From Rhodocyclaceae bacterium (lineage in GTDB: Bacteria > Pseudomonadota > Gammaproteobacteria > Burkholderiales > Rhodocyclaceae): a DNA stretch of 64,000 nt. The stretch spans positions 1-64,000 of the forward strand of contig JACFMQ010000015.1 of the NCBI GenBank assembly GCA_019455325.1. Reading direction: 5' to 3'. The notes under the pieces were generated by a model, which had not been told where the DNA came from, ran no database searches, and saw only the letters and a program-made list of their open reading frames with translations. Each line of letters starts with the position of its first letter. Within the stretch, counting starts at the first letter, position 1. Shown here in pieces: positions 45,029 to 54,500 of the stretch. Both the position numbers and the translations under genes were made by a program.

Positions 45029-46465
45029 TCAGCCGCCGACGCGGTCGGCGATGAAGCGCTTCACGGCGTCGACGTCCGGGTCCATCACCTCGACGCGCTG
45101 CGGCAGGTTCTCGATCCCTTCCAGCCCGGCCGGACGCTCGGGCGCGCGATTCAGCGCCTCGCGGATGGTCTCCTCGAACTTGGCCGGCAGCGCCGTTTCC
45201 AGCACCAGCACCGGCACGCCGGCCGGGCGCCGTTCGAGCGCCACCTTGAGGCCGTCGGCGGTGTGCGTGTCGATCATCGTGCGGTACTTTTCCCAGGCCA
45301 GCCGGATCGTCGCCAGGCGGCCGGCGTGGTCGTTGCTGCCGGAGACGAAGCCGAACTCCGGCAGCTTCTGGAAGTACGGCGTGGCCGAGAGGTCGAAGCC
45401 CGTGCCGGCGTCGACCTTGGCCCACAGTTCGCGCACCTTGGCGCCGTCGCGGCCGAGCAGGTCGAAGACGAAGCGCTCGAAGTTCGAAGCCTTGGAAATG
45501 TCCATCGACGGCGACGAGGTGGCGTGCGTCTCGGCCGTGCCGCGCGGGCGGTAGACGCCGGTACGGAAGAACTCGTCGAGCACGTCGTTTTCGTTGGTGG
45601 CGAGGATCAGTTGCGCCACCGGCAGGCCCATCATGCGCGCGATGTGGCCGGCGCAGATGTTGCCGAAGTTGCCCGAGGGCACGCAGAAGGCGACCTGCTC
45701 GTCGTTGGACTGCGTCGCCGCGAAGTAGCCCTTGAAGTAATAGACGATCTGCGCGGCGACGCGGCCCCAGTTGATCGAATTGACCGCGCCGATCTTGTAC
45801 TTCGCCTTGAAGGCGTGATCGTTGGAGACCGCCTTCACGATATCCTGCGCGTCGTCGAACATGCCGCGCACGGCGACGTTGAAGATGTTCGCATCCTGCA
45901 GCGAATACATCTGCGCGCGCTGGAACGCCGACATGCGGCCGTGCGGGCTGAGCATGAAGACGCGCACGCCGTGCTTGCCGCGCATCGCGTACTCGGCGGC
46001 CGAACCCGTGTCGCCGGAGGTGGCGCCGAGGATGTTGATCTCCTCGCCGCGCTTTTCCAGCACGTACTCGAACAGGTTGCCGAGGAGCTGCATGGCCATG
46101 TCCTTGAAGGCCAGCGTCGGACCGTTGGAGAGTTCGAGCAGGCCGAGCTTTCCTTCCTCCAGCCAGTGCACCGGCGTGATCTCGGCGGCGTTCTCGCCGG
46201 GGCGGCAGTTGCGGTAGACCTCGGCGGTGTAGGTCTTGTCGCAGATCGCCTTGAGATCGGCCGGCGGGATGTCGTCGACGAACTTGGACAGGATGGCGAA
46301 GGCCAGCTCGGCGTAGGAGAGTTTGCGCCAGGCGTCGAGTTCGGCGCGCGTCACCTGCGGGTAGGTTTCCGGCAGATAGAGGCCGCCGTCCGGCGCCAGG
46401 CCGCCGAGCAGGATGTCGCAGAAGGATTGGGCCGGCGCGTTGCCGCGGGTCGAAAGGTAGCGCAT
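45029..46465 (-). CDS. thrC: Threonine synthase
   Basis: The 478-residue enzyme converts O-phosphohomoserine to threonine with PLP bound by Lys121 (GPTLAFKDMAMQ). Other marks are MRYLSTRGNAPAQSF, ATSGDTGSAA, VFMLSPHGRMSAFQRAQM, GRVAAQIVYYF and VPSGNFGN. It is the longer gamma-proteobacterial/yeast-like type. ATG 46465 is chosen. It lies downstream of hom, but two unrelated genes on the same strand intervene, so the hom-thrC operon typical of Betaproteobacteria is interrupted here. Confidence 0.97.
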   Translation of the reverse strand: MRYLSTRGNAPAQSFCDILLGGLAPDGGLYLPETYPQVTRAELDAWRKLSYAELAFAILSKFVDDIPPADLKAICDKTYTAEVYRNCRPGENAAEITPVHWLEEGKLGLLELSNGPTLAFKDMAMQLLGNLFEYVLEKRGEEINILGATSGDTGSAAEYAMRGKHGVRVFMLSPHGRMSAFQRAQMYSLQDANIFNVAVRGMFDDAQDIVKAVSNDHAFKAKYKIGAVNSINWGRVAAQIVYYFKGYFAATQSNDEQVAFCVPSGNFGNICAGHIARMMGLPVAQLILATNENDVLDEFFRTGVYRPRGTAETHATSSPSMDISKASNFERFVFDLLGRDGAKVRELWAKVDAGTGFDLSATPYFQKLPEFGFVSGSNDHAGRLATIRLAWEKYRTMIDTHTADGLKVALERRPAGVPVLVLETALPAKFEETIREALNRAPERPAGLEGIENLPQRVEVMDPDVDAVKRFIADRVGG

Positions 46466-46500
46466 GGGAACGGATTCGGAAAAGCGGAAAAGCGGCGATT

Positions 46501-47625
46501 CTACCGCGCCTCGCGGACGACGCGCAGCGCCGCGGCGAGATCGGCGAAGAAGAGCAGCAGGCCAATACCGGCGAGCGCGGCGCCTGCCGGCGCCAGACCG
46601 GCGGCGAAGGCCAGCCCGGCGGCCGGCAGCAGCGCGGCGCGCAGGCGGCCGCAGCGCACCAGGCGGCGGCGCATCTCGTCGCGCGCCGGCGTCTTCGGGC
46701 CGGGCCAGCGCCAGACCGGCAGCAACTGGGAGAGCGCACCGGTGACCAGCGGCAGCAGGAAGCCGGCGGCGAAGGCGGCGATCATCCGGTTGCCGTCGCC
46801 GCCGCCGGGCAGGCCGTGGCTGGCGCCGAGCAGTTGCAGCAGCGCGAAGAAGGCGAGCGCGGCGGCAAGCGGCGCGGCCGCGCCGTCGGCGACGATCGCC
46901 CGCCAGCCGAAGGTACGCAGCCAGTGCGCGAGCAGGCCGCCGGCGACGACGGCGAGGAAGGCGGCGCCGACCAGCGCCAGCGGCCAGACGACGGCGGCGC
47001 CGACGGCGAGCGCAACAACGCCGGCCACCGCCACCGGCAGTCGCCGGCGCAGCCAGGGCGCGGCCTGCGCGTCGGGCCGGCCGAGCGCGGTCGGCAGCAG
47101 CACCGGCAGCGTGCCGAGCGCGGCGAGGCCGACGAAGCCGAGCGTATTGGCGTGCAGGTGGAAGAGGCGCAGCAGCGCCGGCGCCGCGCCGGCGGTCAGC
47201 GGCGGCACGACGGCGAGCGCGGCGACGAGCACGAGCAGCGCCGCCGCGTACCAGCGCCAGCCCGGGTGCGGCGAACCGAGCGCGCGGCGCGAGCGGCGCC
47301 GCATCCAGACGAGGAGAACGACGGCGATGGCGGCATCGACCGTCGCCGCCGCGTGCAGCGCGGCGGCCGGCAACACGCCCTGCATGGCGAGGACGGCGGC
47401 GACGCCGGCGGCCTGGGCGAGGAAGGGAAGCTGCGCGATCCGGCGCTGCGGGCTGCCGCTGCGCGTCAGCACCGGCACGAAGTGCAGCATGGCGCCGAAG
47501 ATCAGCGGCACGATGCCGACGGCGAAGGCGACGTGCGCCGCCGCGGCCGGCGTAAAAACGCCACTGGCGCCCGCAAGGAGCGCCAGTGGCAGGGTTACGG
47601 CGGCCGAGGCGGCGAGGAGGATCAC
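46501..47625 (-). CDS. Multi-pass membrane protein, possibly NnrS-related
   Basis: A 374-residue hydrophobic protein with about ten to twelve helices. Segments GIVPLIFGAMLHFVPVLTRSG, LLRLFHLHANTLGFVGLAALGTLPVLLPTALG and NRMIAAFAAGFLLPLVTGALSQLLPVWRW contain conserved-looking His residues (HFVP, HLHAN) that could bind heme or copper, as in NnrS of denitrifiers; identity is not certain. Translation starts at GTG 47625, overlapping the DUF2249 stop. The pair stands under a possible FNR site, fitting a role in anaerobic nitrogen-oxide metabolism. Confidence 0.65.
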   Translation of the reverse strand: MILLAASAAVTLPLALLAGASGVFTPAAAAHVAFAVGIVPLIFGAMLHFVPVLTRSGSPQRRIAQLPFLAQAAGVAAVLAMQGVLPAAALHAAATVDAAIAVVLLVWMRRRSRRALGSPHPGWRWYAAALLVLVAALAVVPPLTAGAAPALLRLFHLHANTLGFVGLAALGTLPVLLPTALGRPDAQAAPWLRRRLPVAVAGVVALAVGAAVVWPLALVGAAFLAVVAGGLLAHWLRTFGWRAIVADGAAAPLAAALAFFALLQLLGASHGLPGGGDGNRMIAAFAAGFLLPLVTGALSQLLPVWRWPGPKTPARDEMRRRLVRCGRLRAALLPAAGLAFAAGLAPAGAALAGIGLLLFFADLAAALRVVREAR

Positions 47626-47888
47626 CCGACCTTGGCGAAGTCGATGACGATGGCGCCCGGCTCGCGCTGCAGATACTCGATGCTGACGGCGTCGGCGTAG
47701 CGCTGCTGGATCTGGGCGAGCAGCGGCAGCGGGTCGTGGTCGTTGCAGAAGCGCATGGTCTCGCCCGGGTGCAGCGCGTCGAGCGCGCCGAAGATGGCGG
47801 CGTGGCGGAAGCGCTTGGCGATGCCGCGCGCGTCGAACGGGTAGATGGCTTCGGGCGTGGTGTGGTTGCAGACGTGGATGGGTTGCAT
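47622..47888 (-). CDS. DUF2249 family protein
   Basis: An 88-residue SirA/TusA-like protein: IYPFDARGIAKRFRHAAIFGALDALHPGETMRFCNDHDPLPLLAQIQQRY (in parts) and GAIVIDFAKVG. The NDHDPLPL motif is the DUF2249 hallmark. Members are common near nitrite, nitric oxide and hemerythrin genes of denitrifiers; the biochemical role is unknown. It is the first gene of a two-gene unit with the membrane protein and has a putative FNR site about 70 bp upstream. Confidence 0.85.
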   Translation of the reverse strand: MQPIHVCNHTTPEAIYPFDARGIAKRFRHAAIFGALDALHPGETMRFCNDHDPLPLLAQIQQRYADAVSIEYLQREPGAIVIDFAKVG

Positions 47889-47955
47889 GTCGAAACTCCT
47901 TCGGTAACCGGTTGGGGAAACGGCGACATTGTGCCGGGCGCCGGTCGCTCATTCC

Positions 47956-47969
47956 TTGATGCAAATCGC
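47956..47969 (-). promoter_or_regulatory. Possible FNR/ANR box upstream of the DUF2249 gene
   Basis: TTGAT-GCAA-ATCGC matches the FNR consensus TTGAT-N4-ATCAA at 8 of 10 positions and lies 68-81 bp before the start codon, a distance that would place it near -41.5 of a promoter. One half-site is perfect, the other imperfect. Confidence 0.5.
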
Positions 47970-48022
47970 AAAAACCCCGTAAATTTCAGGGATTTGGCGA
48001 CCGCCAGGCGGCCGGCGGCAAG

Positions 48023-48040
48023 GCCCCGCCGCGCGGCGGG
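48023..48040 (-). terminator. GC-rich hairpin after hom
   Basis: CCCCGCCGCGCGGCGGGG is an uninterrupted self-complementary sequence 14 bp past the hom stop. The T-tract is poor, so it may act as a stabilising 3' hairpin or Rho-dependent end rather than a classical terminator. Confidence 0.45.
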
Positions 48041-48053
48041 GCGGCGGCGCCTC

Positions 48054-49364
48054 TTACTGCAGCGTTTCCAGGCGGATGCGCTTGACCTTGCCCTTCTGCA
48101 CCGGCAGCGACTCGATCTTCGCGATCGCCGCGTCGGCGGCGCTTTCCCGGCAGACGTGGGTGAGGATGATGATGTCGGTCTCGCCCTCGCCCTCTTCCGG
48201 CTCGCGCTGCAGCAGCGCGTCGATCGAGATGCCCTGGTCGGCGAGGATGCGCGTGACCTCGGCGAGCACGCCCGGCTTGTCCTCGACCCGCAGGCGCAGG
48301 TAATAGCCGGTCTCGACCTCGCTCATCGGCAGCACCGGCAGGTTCGACATGGCGTCCGGCTGGAACGCGAGGTGCGGCACGCGGTGCTCGGGATCGGCGG
48401 TGGCCAGACGGGTCACGTCGACCAGGTCGGCGATCACGGCGGAAGCGGTCGGCTCGGCGCCGGCGCCCTTGCCGTAGTAGAGCGTGGTGCCGACGGCGTC
48501 GCCCTTCACCACGACGGCGTTCATCGCGCCTTCGACGTTGGCCAAGAGGCGCTTGGCCGGGATCAGCGTCGGGTGCACGCGCAGTTCGACGCCCTCGCTG
48601 CGCCGCTTGGCGATGCCGAGCAGCTTGATGCGGTAGCCGAGCTGCTCGGCGTACCGGATGTCGGAGGCTTCGAGCTTGGTGATGCCCTCGACGTAGGCCT
48701 TGTCGAACTGCACCGGAATGCCGAAGGCGATGGCCGAGATGATCGTCGCCTTGTGCGCGGCATCCACCCCTTCGATGTCGAAGGTCGGGTCGGCCTCGGC
48801 GTAGCCGAGGCGCTGCGCTTCCTTCAGCACGGTCTCGAAGGAGAGGCCCTTGTCGCGCATTTCGGAGAGGATGAAGTTGGTCGTGCCGTTGATGATGCCG
48901 GCCGCCCACTCGATGCGGTTGGCAGTCAGCCCCTCGCGCAGCGCCTTGATGATCGGGATGCCGCCGGCCACCGCCGCCTCGAAGGCGACCATCACGCCCT
49001 TCTGCTGCGCCGCGGTGAAGATCTCGGTGCCGTGCACCGCGAGCAGCGCCTTGTTGGCGGTGACCACGTGCTTGCCGTTGGCGATCGACTGCATCACCAC
49101 GTCCTTGGCGACGCCGTAGCCGCCGATCAGTTCGACGACGATCTCGACGTCCGGATCGTTCGCCACGGCGAAGGCGTCGTCGGTGACCTTGCAGGCGCCG
49201 CCGGTGATCTGCTGCGCCAGCGCGACGTTCTTGTCGGCGACGACGGTGATCCGGATCGGGCGGCCGGCGCGGCGGGTGATCTCCTCCGCGTTGCGTTTGA
49301 GGACGGTCCAGGTGCCGCCGCCGACGGTGCCGATGCCGATGAGGCCTACGTTGATGGGTTTCAT
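48054..49364 (-). CDS. hom: Homoserine dehydrogenase
   Basis: The 436-residue enzyme has an N-terminal Rossmann NAD(P) site (VGLIGIGTVGGG), the catalytic domain (AAVAGGIPIIKALREGL, GIINGTTNFILSEM, YAEADPTFDIEGVDAAHK in parts) and a C-terminal ACT domain (YYLRLRVEDKPGVLAEVTRIL) for threonine feedback. It reduces aspartate semialdehyde to homoserine. ATG 49364 overlaps the GNAT stop by four bases, so alaA, the GNAT gene and hom form one unit. Confidence 0.97.
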   Translation of the reverse strand: MKPINVGLIGIGTVGGGTWTVLKRNAEEITRRAGRPIRITVVADKNVALAQQITGGACKVTDDAFAVANDPDVEIVVELIGGYGVAKDVVMQSIANGKHVVTANKALLAVHGTEIFTAAQQKGVMVAFEAAVAGGIPIIKALREGLTANRIEWAAGIINGTTNFILSEMRDKGLSFETVLKEAQRLGYAEADPTFDIEGVDAAHKATIISAIAFGIPVQFDKAYVEGITKLEASDIRYAEQLGYRIKLLGIAKRRSEGVELRVHPTLIPAKRLLANVEGAMNAVVVKGDAVGTTLYYGKGAGAEPTASAVIADLVDVTRLATADPEHRVPHLAFQPDAMSNLPVLPMSEVETGYYLRLRVEDKPGVLAEVTRILADQGISIDALLQREPEEGEGETDIIILTHVCRESAADAAIAKIESLPVQKGKVKRIRLETLQ

Positions 49365-49810
49365 TTGATTACCTTCCTGAAGCAAAACGAGGGAATGTGC
49401 ATGCCCTCACGAAAATAAAACCTGTGCGCCCCGGCGCGCTGCACGCCGGAGTCGAGCGCGACGACGTCGCAGCCGAGCCGCCGCGCCGTGTCCTGCAGCC
49501 AGTCGAACAGCCGCCTGCCGAAGCCCTGCGAGCGCCGCGCCTCGTCGGCGACGAGGTCGTCGACGTAGAGGCGGCGCCCCTCGTAGGTGTTCTCGATCAG
49601 CCGCCAGACGGCCAGCGCGCGCACCGCGCCGTCCTCGGCGACGACGGCCATGCGCCCGCCGTTGGCGAACACCTCGGCCAGCCGCCCGGCGTAGTCCGCC
49701 GGCAGGCCCGGCCGCAGTTGCCGGTGCACGCCCTCGGCGCGCGCCAGCCAGCCGGGCTCGGCGAGCGCGCCGTCCGCCGCGGTGATCTCGATCACCTCAG
49801 GCAGTGCCAT
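49361..49810 (-). CDS. GNAT family N-acetyltransferase
   Basis: A 149-residue acetyltransferase with LYVDDLVADEARRSQGFGRRLFDWLQDTARRLGC (in parts; R-x-x-G-x-G/A loop as RRSQGFGRRL) and VALDSGVQRAGAHRFYFREGM. The substrate is unknown. It is squeezed between alaA (14-base overlap) and hom (4-base overlap), which suggests co-regulation with amino acid synthesis. No signal peptide. Confidence 0.87.
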   Translation of the reverse strand: MALPEVIEITAADGALAEPGWLARAEGVHRQLRPGLPADYAGRLAEVFANGGRMAVVAEDGAVRALAVWRLIENTYEGRRLYVDDLVADEARRSQGFGRRLFDWLQDTARRLGCDVVALDSGVQRAGAHRFYFREGMHIPSFCFRKVIK

Positions 49811-51026
49811 GCCGCTTGCGATAGCCTTCGAGGAAGCGGGCGATGCGGCCGATCGCTTCCTTCAGGTCGTCCTCGTGCGGCAGGAAGACCAGCCGGAAGT
49901 GGTCCGGATGTGGCCAGTTGAAGCCGGTGCCCTGGACCAGCAGCACCTTCTCCTCCTGCAGCAGTTCGGCGATGAATTCCTGATCGTTCACGATCGGGTA
50001 CACCGCCGGGTCGAGCCGCGGGAACATGTACAGCGCCGCCTTCGGCTTGACGCAGGTGACGCCGGGAATGGCCGTGATCAGCTCGTGGGCCACGTCGCGC
50101 TGGCGGCGCAGGCGGCCGCCCTCGGCGATCAGGTCGTCGATGCTCTGGTAGCCGCCCAGCGCCGTCTGGATGCCGTGCTGCCCCGGCGCGTTGGCGCACA
50201 GACGCATCGAGGCGAGCATGTCGAGGCCCTCGATGTAGTCCTTGGCCCGACGCTTGTCGCCGGAGACGACCAGCCAGCCGGCGCGGTAGCCGCAGGAGCG
50301 GTAGTTCTTCGAGAGGCCGTTGAAGGTGATGGTCAGCACGTCTTCGGAGAGCGAGGCGATCGCCGTGTGCTTCTCGCCGTCGTAGAGCACCTTGTCGTAG
50401 ACCTCGTCGGAATAGACGATCAGGTGGTGCTCGCGGGCGATGGCGAGGATTTCCTTCAGCAGCTCGTCCGGGTACAGCGCGCCGGTCGGGTTGTTCGGGT
50501 TGATGACGACGATCGCCTTGGTGTTCGGCGTGATCCTGGCGCGGATGTCGGCGAGGTCGGGCAGCCAGCCGTTCGCCTCGTCGCACAGGTAGTGCTTCGG
50601 CGTGCCGCCGGAGAGGCTGATCGCCGCCGTCCACAGCGGGTAGTCCGGCGCCGGCACGAGCACCTCGTCGCCGGCGTCGAGCAGCGCGTTCATGGCCATC
50701 ACGATCAGCTCGGAAACGCCGTTGCCGACGTAGATGTCCTCCAGCGTCACGCCCTTGATGTGCTTCTGCTGGCAGTAATGCATGATCGCCTTCCTGGCGG
50801 CGAAGATGCCCTTCGAGTCGGTGTAGCCGGCGGCGTGCGGCAGGTTGCGGATGATGTCCTGCTGGATCTCTTCCGGCGAGTCGAAGCCGAACGCGGCGAG
50901 GTTGCCGATGTTCAGCTTGATGATCTTGTGGCCCTCCTCCTCCATCTGCTTGGCCATCTGCAGCACGGGGCCGCGGATGTCGTAGCAGACGTTGGCGAGT
51001 TTGGCGGATTTCTTGACGGGGCGCAT
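49797..51026 (-). CDS. alaA: Alanine/glutamate-pyruvate aminotransferase AlaA
   Basis: A class I PLP aminotransferase of 409 residues: KLANVCYDIRGPVLQMAKQME, YVGNGVSELIVMAMNALLD, INPNNPTGALYP, VIYSDEVYDKVLYDG-like strand and Lys in FNGLSKNYRSCGYRAGW that holds PLP. Its whole-length similarity is to AlaA, which makes alanine from pyruvate and glutamate. In Betaproteobacteria it commonly precedes hom and thrC. ATG 51026 is chosen; the frame runs upstream without conserved sequence. Confidence 0.95.
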   Translation of the reverse strand: MRPVKKSAKLANVCYDIRGPVLQMAKQMEEEGHKIIKLNIGNLAAFGFDSPEEIQQDIIRNLPHAAGYTDSKGIFAARKAIMHYCQQKHIKGVTLEDIYVGNGVSELIVMAMNALLDAGDEVLVPAPDYPLWTAAISLSGGTPKHYLCDEANGWLPDLADIRARITPNTKAIVVINPNNPTGALYPDELLKEILAIAREHHLIVYSDEVYDKVLYDGEKHTAIASLSEDVLTITFNGLSKNYRSCGYRAGWLVVSGDKRRAKDYIEGLDMLASMRLCANAPGQHGIQTALGGYQSIDDLIAEGGRLRRQRDVAHELITAIPGVTCVKPKAALYMFPRLDPAVYPIVNDQEFIAELLQEEKVLLVQGTGFNWPHPDHFRLVFLPHEDDLKEAIGRIARFLEGYRKRHGTA

Positions 51027-51094
51027 GGCGGTGTTTCTCTGGGCTCGAAATGGCGGCATCCGGCGCCACGGGTGGCGGCACGGAGAAACCCGTG

Positions 51095-51123
51095 ATCCTA
51101 CTTTATCGGATTGTGCACCGCAA
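51095..51123 (-). promoter_or_regulatory. Candidate sigma-70 promoter of alaA-GNAT-hom
   Basis: On the minus strand TTGCGG (51118-51123), a 17-bp spacer and TAGGAT (51095-51100) lie about 70 nt before the alaA start. The region is less GC-rich than its surroundings. Confidence 0.45.
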
Positions 51124-51536
51124 TTTTCCGTGCGCCGCCCGCGATCCGGCGCCGGCCTCTGTTGCCATCGGATGACGGCGCTTCTGCATCTGAGCCTGCG
51201 CCGGGGTAGCGCGACAATGGCGGCGATGCGGACGCCGCGCCGCAGACGAGGCCCGACGATGAAGAGCGTTTCCGCCAGCCGCGACCACGCGCCGCCGCCC
51301 ATCCTCTACCGGGGCGCGCGCCGGCATCGACACCTCCGCACCTGCCATTTCCACTGCCACCGCGCCGCCAATCCCTGCCCTTGGCAGCGTGCGCCGCGCC
51401 GCGCACATCGGCCGGAGCCAGGCCCGGCGCGGCATCGGCCGGCAGGCGGTCGCAGGCCCGGGATTTGCTGTTGCCGTGTCTTCGGGCACAAGAACCAGAA
51501 ACGCGCGCCGGCCAGGCCGGCGCTCCTGGAGGAAAA
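51124..51536. other. Gene-free stretch upstream of narG
   Basis: About 410 bp between the alaA promoter and narG. Open frames run through it but have no coding character, ribosome sites or recognisable domains. I see no perfect FNR box (TTGAT-N4-ATCAA) and no narK or narX remnant. A GGAGGA at 51528-51533 serves narG. Confidence 0.6.
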
Positions 51537-54500
51537 ATGAGTCATTTTCTCGACCGGTTGAAGTTCATGTCGCGGGTGGAGTCCACCTTCGCGAACGGGC
51601 ACGGTGCAACGGTCAACGAGGACCGCAGGTGGGAAAACGCCTACCGCGCCCGCTGGCAGCACGACAAGGTGGTGCGCTCGACGCACGGGGTCAACTGCAC
51701 CGGCTCCTGCTCGTGGAAGGTCTACGTGAAGAACGGGCTGATCACCTGGGAGACGCAGCAGACGGACTACCCGCGCACGCGCCCGGACCTGCCCAACCAC
51801 GAGCCCCGCGGCTGCCCCCGGGGCGCGTCCTATAGCTGGTACGTGTATTCGGCCCAGCGCGTCAAATACCCGATGATCCGAGGCCGGCTCATGGAGATGT
51901 GGCGCGAGGCCCGCAAGACCCTGGACCCGATCGCGGCCTGGGAATCCATCAGCCAGGACCCGGAGAAGGCGCGCCGCTACAAGTCGGTGCGCGGCCTGGG
52001 CGGCTTCGTGCGGGCCGACTGGGACACGGCCGCCGAGATCGTCGCCGCAGCCAATGCCTACACCATCAAGCGCTACGGCCCGGACCGCCTCGTCGGCTTT
52101 TCGCCCATCCCGGCCATGTCCATGGTCAGCTATGCCGCCGGCGCGCGCTACCTCAGCCTGCTCGGCGGCGCCTGCCTGAGCTTCTACGACTGGTATTGCG
52201 ACCTGCCGCCCGCCAGCCCGCAGATCTGGGGCGAGCAGACCGACGTGCCGGAGTCCGCCGACTGGTACAACGCCACCTACCTGATGGTGTGGGGTTCGAA
52301 TGTGCCGCAGACGCGCACGCCGGACGCGCACTTCTACACCGAGGTCCGCTACAAGGGCACCAAGACGGTGGCCGTATCCAGCGACTTCGGCGAAATGGTC
52401 AAGTTCGGCGACATCTGGCTGGCGCCCAGGCAGGGCACCGACGCGGCGCTGGCCATGGCCATGGGCCACGTGATCCTCAAGGAATTCCACCTGTCGGGCA
52501 GCTCCGGCTATTTCCGCGACTACGTCAAGCGCTACACCGACATGCCCATGCTGGTGCTGCTGGAACCGCACGACGGCTTTCACGCGCCCGGCCACTTCCT
52601 GCGGGCCTCGCACCTGGACGGCGCGCTGGGCGAGCGCAACAACCCCGAGTGGAAGACGCTGCTCATCGACGAGCGCAGCGGCGAACTCGTCGCGCCCAAC
52701 GGCAGCATCGGCTTCCGCTGGGGAGAAGCGAAGGTGGACGGCGGCGCCAAGGTCGGCCGCTGGAACCTGGAAGCCAGGGACGGCGGCAGCGGCCGCGACA
52801 TCGACCCGGTGCTGACCCTGGCGGGCCAGGGCGGCGAGGCGGTGGACGTGGGCTTTCCGTACTTCGGCGGGGAGCACGGCGAAGTGCTGGTGCGCAAGGT
52901 TCCGGCGCGCCGCCTGCAGCTCGCCGACGGCAGCGAGGCGCTGGTGGCCACCGTGTACGACCTGCAGATGGCCAACTACGGGCTGGATCGGGGCCTAGGC
53001 GGCGGCAACGTGGCGGCCTCGTACGACGACGACGTGCCCTACACGCCCGCCTGGCAGGAGAAGCACACCACCGTGCCGCGCCACCTGGTCGTCCAGGTCG
53101 CCCGCGAGTTCGCCCGGAACGCGCACGACACCCAGGGCAGGTCCATGGTGATCCTGGGCGCGGCGCTGAACCACTGGTACCACATGGACATGACCTACCG
53201 CGGCATCATCAACATGCTGATGATGTGCGGCTGCGTCGGCAAGAGCGGCGGCGGCTGGGCGCACTACGTCGGCCAGGAGAAGCTGCGGCCGCAGTTCGGC
53301 TGGGCTCCGCTGGCGTTCGCCGCGGACTGGTCGCGCCCGCCGCGCCAGATGAACGGCACCTCGTTCTTCTACGCCCACACCAGCCAGTGGCGCCACGAGA
53401 AGCTGCACGTCGACGAAATCCTGGGACCGACGGCGGACCGCGCGCGCTATGGCGGCCTGAGCATGATCGACCTGAACGCCAAGGCCGAGCGCATGGGCTG
53501 GCTGCCGTCCGCGCCGCAACTGCGCACCAACCCCCTGGACGTGGTGGCGCAGGCCGAGGCGGCCGGCAAGGAGCCCGCGGCCTACGTGGCCGAGCAGTTG
53601 AAGTCGGGCGCGCTGGAGATGAGCTGCGAGGACCCGGACGACCCGGCCAACTTCCCGCGCAACATGTTCGTCTGGCGCTCCAACATCCTGGGCTCCAGCG
53701 GCAAGGGGCACGAATACTTCCTGAAATACCTGCTCGGCACGCAGAACGCCGTCTTCAGCGACGAGGCGGACGCCATCCGGCCGGCCGAAGTGCGCTACCG
53801 GGAACAGGCCGCCGAGGGCAAGCTGGATCTGCTGACGGTCCTCGACTTCCGCATGAGCACGACCTGCCTGTACGGCGACATCGTGCTGCCCACCGCCACC
53901 TGGTACGAGAAGGACGACCTGAACACGTCGGACATGCACCCCTTCATCCACCCGCTGTCCGAGGCGGTGCAGCCGCTGTGGGAAAGCAGGACGGACTGGG
54001 AGATCTACAAGCTGCTCGCCCGCAAGTTCAGCGAGATCGGCGGACCGTACCTGGGCACGCGCCGGGACATCGTGCTCACGCCGCTGCTGCACGACACCCC
54101 CGGCGAACTGGGCCAGGCCTTCGAGCCGCACGACTGGAAGCACGGCGAATGCGACCTGGTGCCGGGCAAGACCGCGCCCGCCATGACCGTGGTCGAGCGC
54201 AACTACAACGACATCTACCGCAAGTTCACCTCGGTCGGCCCGCTGCTGGACAAGCTCGGCAACGGCGGCAAGGGCATCAACTGGAACACCGAGCACGAAG
54301 TGCACGAACTGGGCGGCGTGAACAGCGTCGTGGCCGAACCCGGCGTCAGCCAGGGGCGCCCGCGCCTGGAAACGGCCATCGACGCGGCCGAGATGATCCT
54401 GACCTTCGCGCCGGAGACCAACGGCCACGTTTCCGTCAAGGCCTGGGAGGCGCTCGGCAAGATCACCGGGCGCGACCATACCCATCTCGCGCTGGGCCGC

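Noticed and set aside
50992-51540. Possible protein of about 180 residues upstream of narG
   Set aside because: It begins antisense to alaA, lacks a ribosome site, and has Arg/His/Cys-rich composition without any domain.
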